Below, piece by piece: positions 62,681 to 64,000 of a DNA stretch of 64,000 bases (position 1 is its first letter; every line of letters begins with the position of its first letter). The stretch spans positions 3,422,501-3,486,500 of the forward strand of contig NZ_CP108882.1 in assembly GCF_036347055.1 (NCBI RefSeq), written 5' to 3'. The notes beneath the pieces were generated by a model. It was not told the DNA's origin. It saw only the letters and a list, made by a program, of their open reading frames with translations, and ran no database searches. The translations under genes were made by a program, and so were the position numbers. Origin of the DNA: Streptomyces sp. NBC_00820 (GTDB lineage: Bacteria; Actinomycetota; Actinomycetes; Streptomycetales; Streptomycetaceae).

Positions 62681-62734
62681 GCCGAAAGGGCCACCGACTC
62701 CCTCGGGGGGACACGGTGGCCCTTTCGGCTTTCC
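62681..62734 (+). terminator. terminator downstream of the peptide transporter
   Basis: Perfect 16-bp stem (62681-62696 with 62714-62729, 17-nt loop), 19 bp past the stop codon, with a short TTTCC tail. Confidence 0.85.
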
Positions 62735-62947
62735 GGGCACTGAAGGGGGCTGCCAGGGGCTGCCGGGGGCTGCGGGGTGACCGCTTCGGGGGCCCCGGCA
62801 GCTCGGGGCAAGGCGAGGCAGCTCGCGGCAGGAAGGACGCCCGTGTGACCGGCGGCCGGGGTCGCGGCAGGTGTGCCGACAGGCGTCGCCGGTACGCCTT
62901 CGCCCCGCGGTGCTACGGATGCCGCGGGGCGCGGCGGAGCGCGCCGC

Positions 62948-63508
62948 TCAGGCCGGGGCGCCCAGTTCCGCCCAGACCGTCTTGCCGGGGCGGCCCTGGG
63001 TGCGTACGACGCCCCAGTCCAGGCACAGCCGCTGGACGATGAACATGCCATGGCCGCCGGGGCGGCCGGCGCGGTGCGGGGTACGGGGGGCCGGCTGGCC
63101 GCTGCCGCGGTCGGAGACCTCCAGCCGGATCACCTTGCCGTCGCAGGCGAGGAACAGCTCGTCGGGGCCCTCGGCGTGCAGGCAGGCGTTGGTCACCAGC
63201 TCGGAGACGACCAGCAGGACGTCCTCGGCGGCGGCCCGCTGGTCGGCGCCGGCGGCGGGCAGCCAGCCCCAGGCGTACAGCGCCTGGCGGGTGTAGTCGC
63301 GGGCGAGCGGTACGACCCCGCTCTCGCCGTGCAGGCGCAGCCTGCGGACCTGCCGTCCGGGGATCCCCCGCGCGCCCTCGGCCGACGTGGGCGGCGCGGC
63401 TGCCTTCATGGACGTGCCGGTCACCGGCACACTCCCCTCGGACACCCCCGAAGCGCCGCTCGGCTCATGGCCGCGGTCGCCCGGCGAGCAGGGCCGGGTG
63501 GTGCTCAT
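62948..63508 (-). CDS. ATP-binding RsbW/SpoIIAB-like anti-sigma kinase
   Basis: 186 residues from ATG 63508. A GHKL ATPase domain occupies residues ~55-185: N box DVLLVVSELVTNACLHAEGP, G1 LEVSDRGSGQPAP, G2 GGHGMFIVQRLCLDWGV. This is the RsbW family of serine kinases that bind a sigma factor and phosphorylate a STAS antagonist. The first ~50 residues are Ser/Gly/Pro-rich. With the STAS gene 310 bp upstream on the same strand it forms a partner-switching pair; in Streptomyces a sigma-B-type sigma gene is expected beyond the window (inferred). Confidence 0.9.
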   Translation of the reverse strand: MSTTRPCSPGDRGHEPSGASGVSEGSVPVTGTSMKAAAPPTSAEGARGIPGRQVRRLRLHGESGVVPLARDYTRQALYAWGWLPAAGADQRAAAEDVLLVVSELVTNACLHAEGPDELFLACDGKVIRLEVSDRGSGQPAPRTPHRAGRPGGHGMFIVQRLCLDWGVVRTQGRPGKTVWAELGAPA

Positions 63509-63818
63509 CAGCGCCTCACCTCACCGATTCACCAGTTCACGATTCAAAAGTCCGGCTCCGTTCGGTACCGGCCGTACGTCGGTCGTCGCTCGTCCCCTCG
63601 CGCCGCGCACGTGCCGCACACGTACCGCACGTGCGGTACACACGTACCGAACGTATCGAACGTGCCGCACGCGCCGCGTCCAGGCCGGGAGACCGGCTTC
63701 CGGAGTATTCCGGCGACACGTGGCGAAGGGGTTCATCAGGATGACTCCTGCCCGGCCGTTCCGGCGGGACACCCCCCTGTTCACCCCGGCCTGTGGGAGC
63801 GGCGTGGGGAAGCGGGAT
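63509..63818. other. 310-bp spacer with an 18-bp palindrome
   Basis: Between the STAS and RsbW-like genes. The region 63607-63680 is built of variants of CGTACCG / GTGCCGCAC and contains the perfect palindrome GTACCGCACGTGCGGTAC (63622-63639), a possible operator. A minus-strand frame here (63521-63784, ending RVRHVRYVRYVC-like) arises from the repeats and is not supported as a gene. Confidence 0.5.
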
Positions 63819-64000
63819 CAGCCGGTCTCGCCGGACAGTGCCGCCTCGACGGAGGCATGGACGGTGAAGACCGCCTCGGCCCCGGTGATCTCGAACACGC
63901 GCGCGACCACGGGGAGCATTCCCGCGAGATGGACCCCGCCTCCGGCGGCGTCCGCCTTCAAGCGGGCTCCGAGCAGCACGTTCAGGCCCGTGGAGTCACA
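63819..64000 (-). CDS. STAS-domain anti-sigma factor antagonist, C-terminal part
   Basis: The minus strand reads CDSTGLNVLLGARLKADAAG to a TGA at 63819-63821; the start lies beyond the window. The D-S-T-G-L box with its phosphorylatable serine is the SpoIIAA/RsbV signature. It would release a sigma factor from the RsbW-like kinase when dephosphorylated. About 60 residues are visible, so the second half of the domain only. Confidence 0.9.

Noticed and set aside
63521..63784. 87-codon minus-strand frame between the RsbW-like and STAS genes
   Set aside because: Its Arg/His/Val/Tyr repeats come directly from the DNA repeats in that spacer, and there is no family match.

Overview
The window is high-GC actinobacterial DNA, almost certainly a Streptomyces chromosome core region. 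The evidence is the very high third-position GC, the frequent GTG and TTG starts, a classical whiB gene, coenzyme F420 genes, five LytR-CpsA-Psr (LCP) ligases, and the gene order ahcY - manA - manB - whiB - cofD/fbiB - LCP cluster - purE/purK, which resembles the whiB neighbourhood of model streptomycetes. There are no rRNA or tRNA genes and no CRISPR array.

Layout. 0-10.7 kb: the 5' end of a SpoIIM-like gene, an RDD membrane protein, ahcY (methyl cycle), a signal-peptidase-I homologue that lacks the usual catalytic lysine, a CDF cation transporter, and a mannose block (manA, SIS-domain protein, Trm112-like protein, manB), then DUF3499 and a zincin-like protein. 11.48-13.33 kb: an IS701-family insertion sequence with CTAG target duplications, sitting at the end of a 240-bp palindromic MITE-like element. 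13.4-18.6 kb: a translationally coupled pair, DUF5719 protein and a giant membrane glycosyltransferase. 18.8-20.3 kb: whiB, and a divergent cysteine dioxygenase gene preceded by a 31-codon leader peptide that ends in a cysteine cluster, a probable cysteine sensor. 20.4-23.8 kb: F420 biosynthesis (cofD, fbiB) and a DNA glycosylase. 23.9-24.4 kb: seven 66-bp tandem repeats. 24.4-28.0 kb: a sugar-nucleotide pyrophosphorylase, a PGRP amidase and a TIGR03089 protein.

28.4-42.8 kb is a cell-envelope polymer region: five LCP phosphotransferases, a family 2 glycosyltransferase, and a membrane protein that has the flanks of an LCP protein (same N-terminal tag, membrane anchor and LytR_C tail) but no LCP catalytic domain. 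Embedded in and following it is accessory DNA (33.9-36.3 and 43.1-48.2 kb). This holds two copies of a module made of a secreted I36/crystallin-like protein, an intergenic hairpin and a four-cysteine lipoprotein, plus a DUF2690 secreted protein. All three secreted-protein genes carry a similar promoter-like motif. The second module runs into a peptidoglycan-binding adaptor and a MacB-type ABC exporter. This is my best candidate for an undescribed system.

48.2-64 kb: an integrase remnant next to a duplicated 3' end of an acyl-CoA dehydrogenase gene (scar of an integrated element), a UDP-glucose dehydrogenase, two tandem glyoxalase-fold proteins, a second palindromic MITE whose terminal CTAG supplies the stop codon of a zinc-site-less dipeptidase homologue, a deletion scar joining truncated MerR and old-yellow-enzyme genes, an intact M19 dipeptidase, purE/purK, GtrA, a two-component system, a POT peptide transporter, and an RsbW-like kinase next to a STAS antagonist cut by the window end.
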